Positions 21,342 through 29,517 of a stretch of 64,000 bases of DNA are shown here, in pieces; position 1 is the stretch's first letter, and every line of letters begins with the position of its first letter. Below the pieces are notes generated by a model. The model was given only the letters and a program-made list of their open reading frames with translations, was not told the DNA's origin and did not search any database. Source of the DNA: Nocardioides oceani (GTDB lineage: Bacteria > Actinomycetota > Actinomycetes > Propionibacteriales > Nocardioidaceae); NCBI RefSeq assembly GCF_030412965.1, contig NZ_JAUHJQ010000009.1, forward strand, positions 113,886 through 177,885, given 5' to 3'. Made by a program: the position numbers and the translations under genes.

Positions 21342-22542
21342 CCGAGTCACCCGAGCCGCCCGTGCCGCCGGAGCCGAGCGAGATCGACTCGTCGATGAAC
21401 TCGTTGGTGTAGAGCGACTCCGGGTCGACGTCGTCGTTCTTGAGGGTGCCGGCCTCGACGAGGATCGGCACGAAGGTGTCGACGATCTGCTGCATCCGCT
21501 CGGGGTCGAGCTTGCCGAAGACGCCGGAGGCCGGGTCGTCGGTGACGATGTCGAGCGCCTTCATCTGCTCGGCGGCGAACTCGGCGACGCCCTCGGAGTA
21601 GGTCCAGCCGGTCTGGTACTGCTCGACGATGTCCACGATCACGGCGTTGGCGTGGCCGGGGTCCTCGAGGTAGTCGATCTGGGACTGCTGCATGATCGGG
21701 ACGAGCTTCTCCAGGCAGTCGGCCTCGGCCTCGACGTCGTCCGCACGGACCGCGAGCGGCTCGGGGTAGATGCTGTAGCCGACCTCGGAGAGCAGCTGGA
21801 AGCCCACCGGCTTGCCCCACTGCGGGATCTCCTCCTCGTAGACGTAGGGCTCGGCGGTGGCGAAGCCCTGCTGGAGGATCGTGGGGTCGGAGACGAAGCG
21901 CTGCGGCGTGCCCTCGTAGGACTGGTCGGACTGCGCGGGGTCGATGATCCCCTTCGAGGCGAGCAGGCCGGGGATGAGCTCGCCGGCGGTGACGATCGGG
22001 TCGCCGTCGGCCGCGGCCTCCTCGATGGTCTCCGCGCCGTCCTGGCTCTCCGGGTCCCACATGAGCACCTGCGGGCTGTTGGTCAGCTGCGAGGTCAGCG
22101 CGACGGTCGGCTGGTCGGGGGCCGCGATGGCCGCGTCGGTGTTGACCGCCCCGACGAGGATGTCCTTGTCGAGGTACATCAGCGCCGGCACCGGCTGGAA
22201 GTTCACCGCCGGCCCGCCGGAGCGGACCTCGATGTCGACACCGGTGTCCACGCCCTCGGCGACCAGCGGGCCGGTCACCGTCTTCTTGTCGGTGTCGACG
22301 GTGTAGCCCTCGCCGACGAGGTGGTACATCGCCCCGTGCTCGGCCTCCGGCTGCCAGTCCTGCTGCATCACCACGGTCGCGGGGCACACGTCGGCGAGGT
22401 CGAGGGCGCTGCCGGTGTCGGCCGCGCCGTCGGCGGACGCGCCGCCCTCGGAGGCCGACCCGCCGTCGTCGCCGCAGGCGGCGAGGGCGAGGGACAGGAC
22501 GGCGACGGTGGCGAGGGCGGCGGTGCGGGACCTTCGGTACAT
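21334..22542 (-). CDS. ABC transporter substrate-binding lipoprotein
   Basis: 402-aa extracytoplasmic solute receptor. The signal peptide TAALATVAVLSLALAAC has a lipobox with lipidated Cys23, followed by a Gly/Ser/Ala-rich linker. The mature part begins VCPATVVMQQDWQPEAEHGA, typical of NitT/TauT- or NMT1-like binding proteins. ATG 22542 has GGGAG 7 nt upstream. It is separated from the permease by an 86-bp gap, which may allow extra expression of the binding protein. The C-terminus is a Gly/Ser tail. Ligand unknown. Confidence 0.88.
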   Translation of the reverse strand: MYRRSRTAALATVAVLSLALAACGDDGGSASEGGASADGAADTGSALDLADVCPATVVMQQDWQPEAEHGAMYHLVGEGYTVDTDKKTVTGPLVAEGVDTGVDIEVRSGGPAVNFQPVPALMYLDKDILVGAVNTDAAIAAPDQPTVALTSQLTNSPQVLMWDPESQDGAETIEEAAADGDPIVTAGELIPGLLASKGIIDPAQSDQSYEGTPQRFVSDPTILQQGFATAEPYVYEEEIPQWGKPVGFQLLSEVGYSIYPEPLAVRADDVEAEADCLEKLVPIMQQSQIDYLEDPGHANAVIVDIVEQYQTGWTYSEGVAEFAAEQMKALDIVTDDPASGVFGKLDPERMQQIVDTFVPILVEAGTLKNDDVDPESLYTNEFIDESISLGSGGTGGSGDSGE

Positions 22543-22628
22543 GGCATGACTCCCAGATCGTTCGGGCAGGGGCGTGCGGTGGTGGTGGTGGGCGTTGCGG
22601 TGGTGGCGCGGGTGCGCACCGGGCGGCG

Positions 22629-23570
22629 TCAGCGGCGCCGGGTGCCGTACCAGCGCCCGACGACGGCGCGGTCGAGGGCGGCGAAGACCGAGAACACGGC
22701 GACGCCGAACAGGGCGGTGAGGATGATCGCCATGAACAGCGGGTCCATGTTCAGGCGCAGCGTGTAGACGCGGAGCAGGCTGCCGATGCCCGGGCTGCCC
22801 TGCTGGAAGAAGAAGTCGCCGACGATGGTGCCGATCACCGAGAGCCCCGCGGCGTTGCGGAGGCCGGTGAAGATCGCCGGGACGGCGGCCGGGAACTGCA
22901 GCTTGAGCAGCCGCTGGGCGCGGCTGGCCTTGTTGAGCGTGAACAGGTCGTGCGCCTCCTGCGAGGCGCTCTGGAGGCCGAAGAGGGTGTTGGAGATCAT
23001 CGGGAAGACCGCGATGATCACGCAGACCACGATCCGGGCGTTGAAGCCGTAGCCCATCCAGATGCCGATGAGCGGGGTCAGCGCCAGGATCGGCACGGTC
23101 TGCAGGATGACGGCGTAGGGGTAGAGCACCTTCTCCACGAAGCCCCACTGCGACATCAGCACCGCCCAGCCCATGCCGATCGCGACGGCGACCACGAGGC
23201 CGACCAGGGCCACGGCGACGCTCTGGCCCAGCGCGTCGAGCATCGGGTCCATCACGTTGGCGTTGGTGACGGTGTTGCCGACGACGTCGTGCGGCGGCGG
23301 GAGGAGGAAGCGGCGGTCGGCGTCGAGGAGCAGGTACGTCACGGCGTACCAGATCGCGACCAGGCCGGCGAGCGCCGCGACCACCGGCAGCACCTTGTCG
23401 CGCAGGACCCTCAGCGCCGCGCCGGTCCGGGACACGCGGTCGGGTGCGTCGGCCGGCCTCGCGGTCCCGGGGGTGGGGCCGACGAGGTCGGTGCCGGTGG
23501 CCGGCGCCGGGGCGGTCGGGGCGGTGTCGGTGGTGGCGCCCGCGGCGCGCTCGACGTCGAGGCTGCTCAC
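22629..23570 (-). CDS. ABC transporter permease (NitT/TauT, BPD type)
   Basis: 313-aa integral membrane permease. A disordered N-terminus of about 55 residues rich in Thr, Pro and Ala precedes about six transmembrane helices (for example VVAALAGLVAIWYAVTYLL and SVAVALVGLVVAVAIGM). The EAA-type coupling region is KASRAQRLLKLQFPAAVPA, then IFTGLRNAAGLSVIGTIVG. The GTG start overlaps the ATPase stop by 4 bp. It works with the adjacent ATPase and lipoprotein. Confidence 0.9.
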   Translation of the reverse strand: MSSLDVERAAGATTDTAPTAPAPATGTDLVGPTPGTARPADAPDRVSRTGAALRVLRDKVLPVVAALAGLVAIWYAVTYLLLDADRRFLLPPPHDVVGNTVTNANVMDPMLDALGQSVAVALVGLVVAVAIGMGWAVLMSQWGFVEKVLYPYAVILQTVPILALTPLIGIWMGYGFNARIVVCVIIAVFPMISNTLFGLQSASQEAHDLFTLNKASRAQRLLKLQFPAAVPAIFTGLRNAAGLSVIGTIVGDFFFQQGSPGIGSLLRVYTLRLNMDPLFMAIILTALFGVAVFSVFAALDRAVVGRWYGTRRR

Positions 23571-24388
23571 GAGTGCTCCCCCAGCGCCGCGGACACGCGA
23601 CCGGTGAGGGAGGCGAACTCCGGGTCGTAGCGCAGCTCCGGCGGCCGCGGGTAGGCCCACGGCACCTCCACCTCGTCGACGATCCGCCCCGGCCGGCCGC
23701 TCATCACGACGACGCGCGTGGAGAGGTAGACCGCCTCGGAGACCGAGTGGGTGATGAAGAGGCCGGCGAAGCGCTTGAGCTCGAAGAGCCGCTGCAGCTC
23801 GGTCTGCATCCGCAGCCGGGTGATCTCGTCGAGCGCGCCGAACGGCTCGTCGAAGAGCGCCAGGTCCGGCTCGGCGACCAGGGCCCGGGCGATCGAGACC
23901 CGCATCCGCATGCCACCGGAGAGCTGGCGCGGGTGCTGCTTCTCGAAGCCGGTGAGGCCGACCAGGTCCAGCGCCGCCTGGGCGGCGGCCCGGCGCTCGG
24001 AGCGCGGCACGCCGCGCAGCTCGCCGGCCAGCTCGACGTTCTTCAGCGCGCTGCGCCACTCCAGCAGGGTCGCGTCCTGGAAGACGTAGCTGGTCGTGGT
24101 CGCCGCCACGTCGATCTCCCCGCCGGTGACGCCGTCGAGGCCGGACGCCAGCCGCAGGAGGGTCGACTTGCCGCAGCCGGACGGGCCGACGACGGAGACG
24201 AACTCCCCCGGGGTGACGTCGAGGTCGACGCCGGTCAGGGCGGTGGTGCCGGTCGGGAAGCGCTTGCTGACGCCGCGCAGGGAGAGGGTGGGTACGTCGG
24301 TCCCTGCGGCGCGGGGCGGGGCGCCGGGCGCGTCCGGGGCGGTCGCGCGCGGGGTGGTCGCGTGCTGGGTGGGCGGGGCAGTCGTCAT
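23567..24388 (-). CDS. ABC transporter ATP-binding protein (NitT/TauT type)
   Basis: 273-aa ATPase of the SsuB/TauB type. It shows Walker A GPSGCGKST (68-76), the signature HPRQLSGGMRMRVSIARAL, Walker B LALFDEPFGALDEITR and the switch histidine in FITHSVSEAVYL. The first 30 residues are a low-complexity Thr/Ala/Pro extension. ATG 24388 lies 7 bp after the CodA-like stop. It energises uptake of the operon's substrate. Confidence 0.93.
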   Translation of the reverse strand: MTTAPPTQHATTPRATAPDAPGAPPRAAGTDVPTLSLRGVSKRFPTGTTALTGVDLDVTPGEFVSVVGPSGCGKSTLLRLASGLDGVTGGEIDVAATTTSYVFQDATLLEWRSALKNVELAGELRGVPRSERRAAAQAALDLVGLTGFEKQHPRQLSGGMRMRVSIARALVAEPDLALFDEPFGALDEITRLRMQTELQRLFELKRFAGLFITHSVSEAVYLSTRVVVMSGRPGRIVDEVEVPWAYPRPPELRYDPEFASLTGRVSAALGEHS

Positions 24389-24395
24389 GGGAGTC

Positions 24396-25739
24396 TCACC
24401 TCGTCGGGAGGGATGGGGTCAGGGACCTGGTCGCGGTGGACCCGGCCGTGAGGTCGAGCGAGCGGCTGACGCGGGTGTCGGCGACGACCCGGCCGCCGTG
24501 GAGGACGACCCGGGCGGCCTCGGCGCCCGCCAGCACGTCGGCGACCGGCACGTCCGGCACGAGCAGGAAGTCGGCCGCGCACCCGGCCTCCGCGCCCACC
24601 TGCGGCAGGCCGAGCACGGTGCGCGCGCCGGTCGTCACCGCGGCCAGCGACTCACCGACGGTGAGGTGGCCGGCGGTGACCAGCAGCGAGGTCGTCTCGA
24701 AGGGGTCGGCCCGGCCGACCGGGTTGAACGGGTCGCGCAGGTTGTCCGCCCCCGCGGCCAGCGGGATGCCGGCGTCGAGGATCGCGCGCAGGTTGGGCAG
24801 CCCGCGCGGGACGACCCCGTCGACGTCCCAGCCCTGGAGGTAGAGGTTGGTGATCGGCAGGGTCACGATGCCGATGCCGGCCGCCGCGACCGCGTCGAGC
24901 ACCGGCGCCAGCCGCGCGGACGTCAGCGAGCCCAGGCGGACGCAGTGGCTGGCGGTCACCAGCTGCTGCATCCCGCGGGCCACCACCTGCTCGGCGAGGT
25001 CCAGCAGGTCGATCGAGCGCGGGTCGGTCTGCTCGTCGGTGTGCAGGTCGACCGGCAGGCCGTGCTGCTCGGCGAGGTCGAGGGCCCGGCGGGTCTGGTA
25101 CGACGGGTCGTCGGCGAGGTGCGGGCAGCCCCCGACCACGTCCACCCCGCGGGCGATCCCCTCGCGGATGACGTCGGTCGCAGTGTCCTGCCCTGCGAGC
25201 AGGCAGACCTGCAGGTCGATGACGCCCGCGAGCTCCTCCCGGAGCGCAACCAGCGCGTCGACACCGCGGAGCGGGTCGCCGTCGAGGAGGGCGTCGACAT
25301 GGGTCCGGATGCTGGTGATGCCGTTGGCGACGTACGTCCCCACCGCGGCGCGGGCCCGGTCGAGCAGGTCGGCCCGGTCGATGCCCGGCACGAGTGCGCG
25401 CCACTGGGTGATCGCCGTCGGCAGGTCGTTGCCCGCGTCGGGGTCGGTCCGCGCCCAGGTCAGCGCCTTGTCCAGGTGGGCGTGCGGCTCGCTCGCCGCC
25501 GGCACGTAGCGCCACCCGGTCGCGTCGAGGACGACGGCGTCCGGCGCGGTCGCGGACCGGGTGGTCCGGTCCTCCGTGCGGCGCACGGAGCTGATCCGCC
25601 CGTCGACCAGCACGAGGTCGGCGAGCGTCCCGTCGAGGAGCCGGACGTCGCGCACCTCGCTCGGCCGCAGCCCGCTCAGCGCGGCCGGCCCGTGGGGCGC
25701 CCCCACCGCCGTCGCCGGTCCGTACGCACCGTTCGTCAC
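24396..25739 (-). CDS. CodA-like amidohydrolase/deaminase
   Basis: 447-aa member of the cytosine deaminase branch of amidohydrolases; family members deaminate cytosine, creatinine or related heterocycles. All canonical motifs are present: EPHAHLDKALTW (His86, His88), DLHTDEQTD (His233, Glu236), TASHC (His265) and AAGADN (Asp332). GTG 25739 is preferred over ATG 25787, because the extra codons lie inside an operator palindrome and lack the strong G/C third positions of the gene. First gene of the seven-gene operon, 7 bp before the ABC ATPase. Confidence 0.85.
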   Translation of the reverse strand: MTNGAYGPATAVGAPHGPAALSGLRPSEVRDVRLLDGTLADLVLVDGRISSVRRTEDRTTRSATAPDAVVLDATGWRYVPAASEPHAHLDKALTWARTDPDAGNDLPTAITQWRALVPGIDRADLLDRARAAVGTYVANGITSIRTHVDALLDGDPLRGVDALVALREELAGVIDLQVCLLAGQDTATDVIREGIARGVDVVGGCPHLADDPSYQTRRALDLAEQHGLPVDLHTDEQTDPRSIDLLDLAEQVVARGMQQLVTASHCVRLGSLTSARLAPVLDAVAAAGIGIVTLPITNLYLQGWDVDGVVPRGLPNLRAILDAGIPLAAGADNLRDPFNPVGRADPFETTSLLVTAGHLTVGESLAAVTTGARTVLGLPQVGAEAGCAADFLLVPDVPVADVLAGAEAARVVLHGGRVVADTRVSRSLDLTAGSTATRSLTPSLPTR

Positions 25740-25765
25740 GCGCAGCCCGCCTCCAGCCCGCCGTC

Positions 25766-25790
25766 GGAATGTTGATGAGAGGAACATTCC
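25766..25790 (-). promoter_or_regulatory. Palindromic operator at the start of the seven-gene operon
   Basis: GGAATGTT (25766-25773) is exactly inverted as AACATTCC (25783-25790) with a 9-bp spacer. It sits directly downstream of a TACTGT -10 box, about where transcription should start, a typical repressor position. A partial match, CAATGTTGA, lies at 17145-17153 near the start of the BBE-type oxidase. The bound regulator may be the XRE-cupin protein; that is inference. Confidence 0.6.
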
Positions 25791-25792
25791 GG

Positions 25793-25798
25793 ACAGTA
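25793..25798 (-). promoter_or_regulatory. -10 box TACTGT of the seven-gene operon
   Basis: TACTGT on the minus strand lies immediately upstream of the 25766-25790 palindrome and about 53 bp before the GTG at 25739. No clear -35 hexamer was identified. Confidence 0.5.
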
Positions 25799-25947
25799 GG
25801 CAGCGGCTATTTCAGCCGCGTAACCATCGCGGTCCAGCCGCGTGAAGTCCGCGCACCGTGCTGTCGACCCCCTGCCCGCACGACGCGCTCCTGCTGGTCA
25901 GGGAGAGCCGCCGGCCCCCGGCGGGCCTGAGCGTGGTGCGTGGTGCG

Positions 25948-25993
25948 GACGTCATGCGGGCGGAGTGGGCGCTCGCTCGATGCGCATGACGTC
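25948..25993. repeat. 46-bp palindrome-ended element, copy 1
   Basis: Perfect 11-bp arms, GACGTCATGCG (25948-25958) and CGCATGACGTC (25983-25993), enclose a 24-bp centre starting GGCGGAG. Same length and arms as copies at 31796 and 61854. It lies in the 376-bp gene-free stretch 25740-26115, which otherwise holds the operator, a stop-adjacent repeat and nothing else I can name. Confidence 0.9.
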
Positions 25994-26068
25994 GCGGACC
26001 GCCCAGGAGCCCGCCACCCGACGGCCCGATGACCTCGCCGAGCACCTCGACGCCCTGCGCACCCCACC

Positions 26069-26117
26069 GGTTTCGAGACGCGCCAGCGCGCGCTCCTCGA
26101 CCGACCGGAGGTCGGTC
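26069..26117. repeat. Single stop-adjacent repeat unit plus hairpin
   Basis: GGTTTCGAGACGCGCC...CTCCTCGACC (26069-26102) is a single unit of the dispersed repeat family. GACCGACC (26099-26106) and GGTCGGTC (26110-26117) form an 8-bp stem with a 3-nt loop that runs into the DUF808 stop codon (26116-26118), probably serving as its terminator. Confidence 0.65.
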
Positions 26118-27066
26118 AGTGGGCCGCGGTGGCGTCGTCCTTCTTGCCGAACGGCAGGACGTGCACGACCGCGACGACGATCGCGCCGAGGACGAGGCCG
26201 AAGACGGCTGAGCAGGCGGTGTTGACGATCCAGCCGAGCACGCCGCCGAGGGCGCCGGTCGCGTGGTGGACGTCCTCCTCGAGGTGGTGCACCAGCTCGT
26301 ACGGCGCGTGCCAGCCCAGCTCGTCGAGGCCGACGAGCTCGATGTGCCCGCCGACCCAGAGCATGGCGACCGTGCCGACGACGGAGATGACGGTGAGCAG
26401 CTTGGGCATGCCGGCGACGAGGCCGCGGCCGACCTTCTGGGCGAGCGCGGAGGAGCGCTGGGCCAGGCTGAGGCCGAAGTCGTCCATCTTCACGATGAGC
26501 GCGACGACGCCGTACACCGCGATGGTGATCGCGATCGCGACGACGACCAGGATGATCGCGCGCGTCCAGAAGCCCTCGTCGGCGACCTCGTTCAAGGAGA
26601 TCACCATGATCTCGGCCGAGAGGATCAGGTCGGTGCGGATCGCGCCGCTGACCATCGCCTTCTCGGCGTCCGCACCGGTCCCGCCGACCGGGGCGGCGTG
26701 CGTGTCGTGGCCACGGATCTTGCCCCAGATCTTCTCGGCGCCCTCGAAGCACAGGTAGGCGCCGCCGAGCATGAGGATCGGCGTCAGCAGGAACTCGGCG
26801 AACTGGCTGAGGACCAGCGCCACCGGCAGGATGAGCAGGAGCTTGTTGCGGATCGAGCCGATCGCGATCCGCTTGATCATCGGCAGCTCGCGGTCGGCGG
26901 TGACGCCGTGGACGTACTGCGGGGTGACCGCGGTGTCGTCGACGACCACGCCGGCGGCCTTGGTGGTCGCCCGGCCCGCGGCCGCGCCGATGTCGTCGAC
27001 CGAGGCCGCGGCGAGGCGCGCCAGGGCGGCCACGTCGTCGAGCAGTCCGAAGAGTCCTGCGCTCAC
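26116..27066 (-). CDS. DUF808 family inner-membrane protein (YedI-like)
   Basis: 316-aa DUF808 protein. The family signature is visible: MSAGLFGLLDDVAALARLAA, then VVVDDTAVTPQYVHG, ELPMIKRIAIGSIRNKL and LMLGGAYLCFEGAEKI. Several hydrophobic helices predict a polytopic membrane protein. E. coli YedI is the best-known relative and its function is not established. The GTG at 27066 has AGGAG about 10 nt upstream. The gene is monocistronic and ends in the hairpin/repeat at 26069-26117. Confidence 0.9.
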   Translation of the reverse strand: MSAGLFGLLDDVAALARLAAASVDDIGAAAGRATTKAAGVVVDDTAVTPQYVHGVTADRELPMIKRIAIGSIRNKLLLILPVALVLSQFAEFLLTPILMLGGAYLCFEGAEKIWGKIRGHDTHAAPVGGTGADAEKAMVSGAIRTDLILSAEIMVISLNEVADEGFWTRAIILVVVAIAITIAVYGVVALIVKMDDFGLSLAQRSSALAQKVGRGLVAGMPKLLTVISVVGTVAMLWVGGHIELVGLDELGWHAPYELVHHLEEDVHHATGALGGVLGWIVNTACSAVFGLVLGAIVVAVVHVLPFGKKDDATAAH

Positions 27067-27114
27067 TGGGTTCGCTCTCCTGCGGTCGTCTCGGGGGCCG
27101 GCATGGCGTGAACC

Positions 27115-28230
27115 CTAGCGGCGCGCCGCGGCCGGGCCGCCGGCGTCGACGCCGGCGTGCTCGCCGGCGGCCTCGTCCACCGCCTCCTGCACGGCCTCGG
27201 CGAGGACGTCGGCCTCGACCGTGGCGGCGCGCAGCTCGTGCGCGTGGTCGACGCGGCGCTCGGCGAAGCCGACCGGGTCGACCAGGTGCTGGAGCCGGGA
27301 GGAGACCGGGTGCCAGGCGAGGAGGAGGCTGACCCCCACGGCGCCGACCGTCGTCGCCAGGATCGACAGGCCGTAGTGGCCCTCGGCCCAGGCGGGGAAC
27401 CCGGCGTACTCAGCGCCCTTCACGAAGAACCCGTGGAAGAGGTAGACGACGAGCGTCGCGGCGCCCATCCGGGTGAACCAGCCACCCACCCGCGGCACCA
27501 GCGCGAGGAACGCCCAGGCGCCGAGCGTGCCGACGACGAGCAGCCCCGCGCGGGTCAGGAAGGCCTGGGTGTCGCTGACGTCGAGCTCGTCGTAGCGGGC
27601 CCGGTAGTAGAGCCACTCGGTCGCGGCCCAGTCGTCGGTGCGGGCGGCGAGCAGCCAGATCCCGGCGAGGACCACCACCGCGGCGACCTGCACCCAGCCG
27701 GCGCGCAGCCGCTCGAGCCGCTCCGGCGTGGCCTTGAGCCCCATCACGAAGAACGGCAGCAGCCCGAGCACCCGCGCGACGTCGAGCGTGTCACCGGCGT
27801 ACAGCCCGGCGACGATGCTGATCGCGACGGCCACCACCAGGCCGCCCCACATCGGCTTGAAGACCGGGGTCAGCAGCCGCCAGCAGAACAGCGCCGCGAG
27901 GTACCACATCGGCCAGTGCGGGTCGCGCCACAGGTCCTGGAGCTGCTCGCCGCCGACGAGGATGCGGAACGCCGCGATGGCGGCCTCGAAGACGACGTAC
28001 GGCACCGCGACCGTGCGGACCAGCTGCCACATCCGGCGGCGCTCCCAGGTGAAGGAGCGCGAGAGGTAGCCGGTGACGAGGACGAACGCCGGGACGTGCC
28101 AGGCGTAGAGGAAGTCGTAGCCCTGGGCGACGAAGTCCGTCTGGGGCAGCAGCACCCAGGAGTGACCCAGCACGACGAGGGTGACCAGCGCCATCTTGGC
28201 GTTGTCGAACCACGGATCCCTGCGCACCAC
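27115..28230 (-). CDS. Membrane acyltransferase, Acyl_transf_3 family
   Basis: 371-aa polytopic acyltransferase that would transfer acyl groups to a sugar or lipid head group. The family start motif RDPWFDNAKMALVTLVVLGH with its catalytic-type His is at the N-terminus, and about ten transmembrane helices follow. WHVPAFVLVTGYLSRS and ATLVVYLFHGFFVKG match the fucose-4-O-acetylase-like subgroup. The C-terminal 55 residues are soluble, acidic and Ala-rich. The start (GTG 28230 or 28227) is set by homology, as no clear ribosome site exists. Substrate unknown. Confidence 0.82.
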   Translation of the reverse strand: MVRRDPWFDNAKMALVTLVVLGHSWVLLPQTDFVAQGYDFLYAWHVPAFVLVTGYLSRSFTWERRRMWQLVRTVAVPYVVFEAAIAAFRILVGGEQLQDLWRDPHWPMWYLAALFCWRLLTPVFKPMWGGLVVAVAISIVAGLYAGDTLDVARVLGLLPFFVMGLKATPERLERLRAGWVQVAAVVVLAGIWLLAARTDDWAATEWLYYRARYDELDVSDTQAFLTRAGLLVVGTLGAWAFLALVPRVGGWFTRMGAATLVVYLFHGFFVKGAEYAGFPAWAEGHYGLSILATTVGAVGVSLLLAWHPVSSRLQHLVDPVGFAERRVDHAHELRAATVEADVLAEAVQEAVDEAAGEHAGVDAGGPAAARR

Positions 28231-28301
28231 GCACTGGTGCCCGGGGCCGACGCGCGCTACACGTGACCGACCGGTCACCTCGCGGGGTGCGGCAGGTGGG
28301 G

Positions 28302-29330
28302 TCAGTCGTCGACCAGGCCGAGCCGGAGGTACTCCGCGGCCCAGGTCCCCTGGAGCAGCAGCGAGGCGTAGCGGGCGACCTCGCTGGGAGCGTCGGTCGT
28401 CAGCGTCTCGACGCGTACGCCGCGTGCCGCAGCGGTCTCCTCCAGCCGGCGACGGTGGTGGGCCAGGACCGGGTCCTCGTTGCGGTCGTCGAGCACGAGC
28501 AGCGTCGGCCGCAGCTCGCCGCCACCGTCCGCGAACGGGTCGTCGAAGACGTCGCGCGGCCGGGCGGCCTCGACCACGGGCAGCACCTGCTCGACGTCGC
28601 CGGCGATCGCGGTGCGCCCGCTGGCCCGGCGGATCGACTCGGCGACGCGGCGGGCCGCCCGCGCGGCGAGCACGGAGCCGCCCCACACGAGCGGGACCGC
28701 GTCGGCCAGCGCGATCGCGAGCACCTTCGCGGGGTTGATCGACAGGTCGCGGTAGGGCGAGCAGGCGATCGCGACGTCGTCGAGCGCGGCCGCGACCACC
28801 TCGGGGTCGGCGCTCGGGCCGAGCGCGACCTGGTCGAGGAACGACAGCACCGTCACCGCCGTGGCGAGCTGGTCCTGCGTGGCGACGGGGAAGATCGTGG
28901 TGTACCGCCCGGCGGCGTGCTCGGCCACCAGCGAGCTCGGCGGGCACGCGACGACGACCTGGCAGCCGCGGCGCACGGCCTCGGCCACCGCGGAGGCGGT
29001 GCCGCCGTCCGCGCCGTCCGGGGCGAGCACCACGACGAGGTCCAGCGAGCCCGCCCAGCCGGGCAGGGCCGGCCCGGGCCAGGCGACGAACGGCACCGGG
29101 CACCACGGCTCGAGCACCGCGCGCAGCAGGCGGGAGTCCGGTCCCGCGGCGATGATCGCCCGCGGGCGGCCCTGGCCCTGCAGCCGGCCGACCGCCTCGC
29201 GGATCGCCTCCGCGGCGTCGCCACACTCGCGGCGCACGCGGGCGCCCGACTCGGCCAGCGTGCGGAAGCGCAGGTCGGCCGCGCCGATGGCGGTCTCGTC
29301 GTCCAGGCGGGACTCGTCGAACCAGGTCAT
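28302..29330 (-). CDS. SIS-domain protein (phosphosugar isomerase-like)
   Basis: 342-aa protein with two SIS-like halves, resembling the actinobacterial proteins between Trm112 and manA (for example Rv3256c in mycobacteria), related to bifunctional phosphoglucose/phosphomannose isomerases. Features include RAIIAAGPDSRLLRAVLEP, LDLVVVLAPDGADGGTASA and a C-terminal AARYASLLLQGTWAAEYLRL-like helix. Strict isomerase residues are not obvious, so it may be regulatory. It lies 7 bp after the Trm112 gene in the manB-Trm112-SIS operon. The manA gene that often follows is missing here. Confidence 0.75.
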   Translation of the reverse strand: MTWFDESRLDDETAIGAADLRFRTLAESGARVRRECGDAAEAIREAVGRLQGQGRPRAIIAAGPDSRLLRAVLEPWCPVPFVAWPGPALPGWAGSLDLVVVLAPDGADGGTASAVAEAVRRGCQVVVACPPSSLVAEHAAGRYTTIFPVATQDQLATAVTVLSFLDQVALGPSADPEVVAAALDDVAIACSPYRDLSINPAKVLAIALADAVPLVWGGSVLAARAARRVAESIRRASGRTAIAGDVEQVLPVVEAARPRDVFDDPFADGGGELRPTLLVLDDRNEDPVLAHHRRRLEETAAARGVRVETLTTDAPSEVARYASLLLQGTWAAEYLRLGLVDD

Positions 29331-29337
29331 CGGCCGG

Positions 29338-29517
29338 TCAGGGCTTCCGGGCCTCGTCGACGAGCAGCACGGGGATGTCGTCCCGCACCGGGTAGGCGTA
29401 GCCGCACTCCCCCTGGCACACCAGCTCCTCGCCGTCGCCCTGCCCGGGCGTGACGGCGAGCTCGCCGTGGCAGTTCGGGCAGACGATGATGTCCAGCAGC
29501 CCCTGGTCGATGTTCAT
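29338..29517 (-). CDS. Trm112 family zinc protein
   Basis: 59-aa Trm112-like protein. Two cysteine pairs (Cys13, Cys16 in CPNC; Cys34, Cys38 in CQGEC) form a zinc knuckle, and YPVRDDIPVLLVDEA is the family's C-terminal motif. Eukaryotic and archaeal Trm112 activates methyltransferases; the bacterial role is not established. ATG 29517 shares one base with the manB-type stop (TGATG), indicating coupled translation. Confidence 0.9.
   Translation of the reverse strand: MNIDQGLLDIIVCPNCHGELAVTPGQGDGEELVCQGECGYAYPVRDDIPVLLVDEARKP

Noticed and set aside
25740..25787. Upstream ATG 25787 as start of the CodA-like gene
   Set aside because: The extra 16 codons include TCA, TCA, ACA and CGA, unlike the gene's G/C-ending codons, and lie within the operator palindrome.
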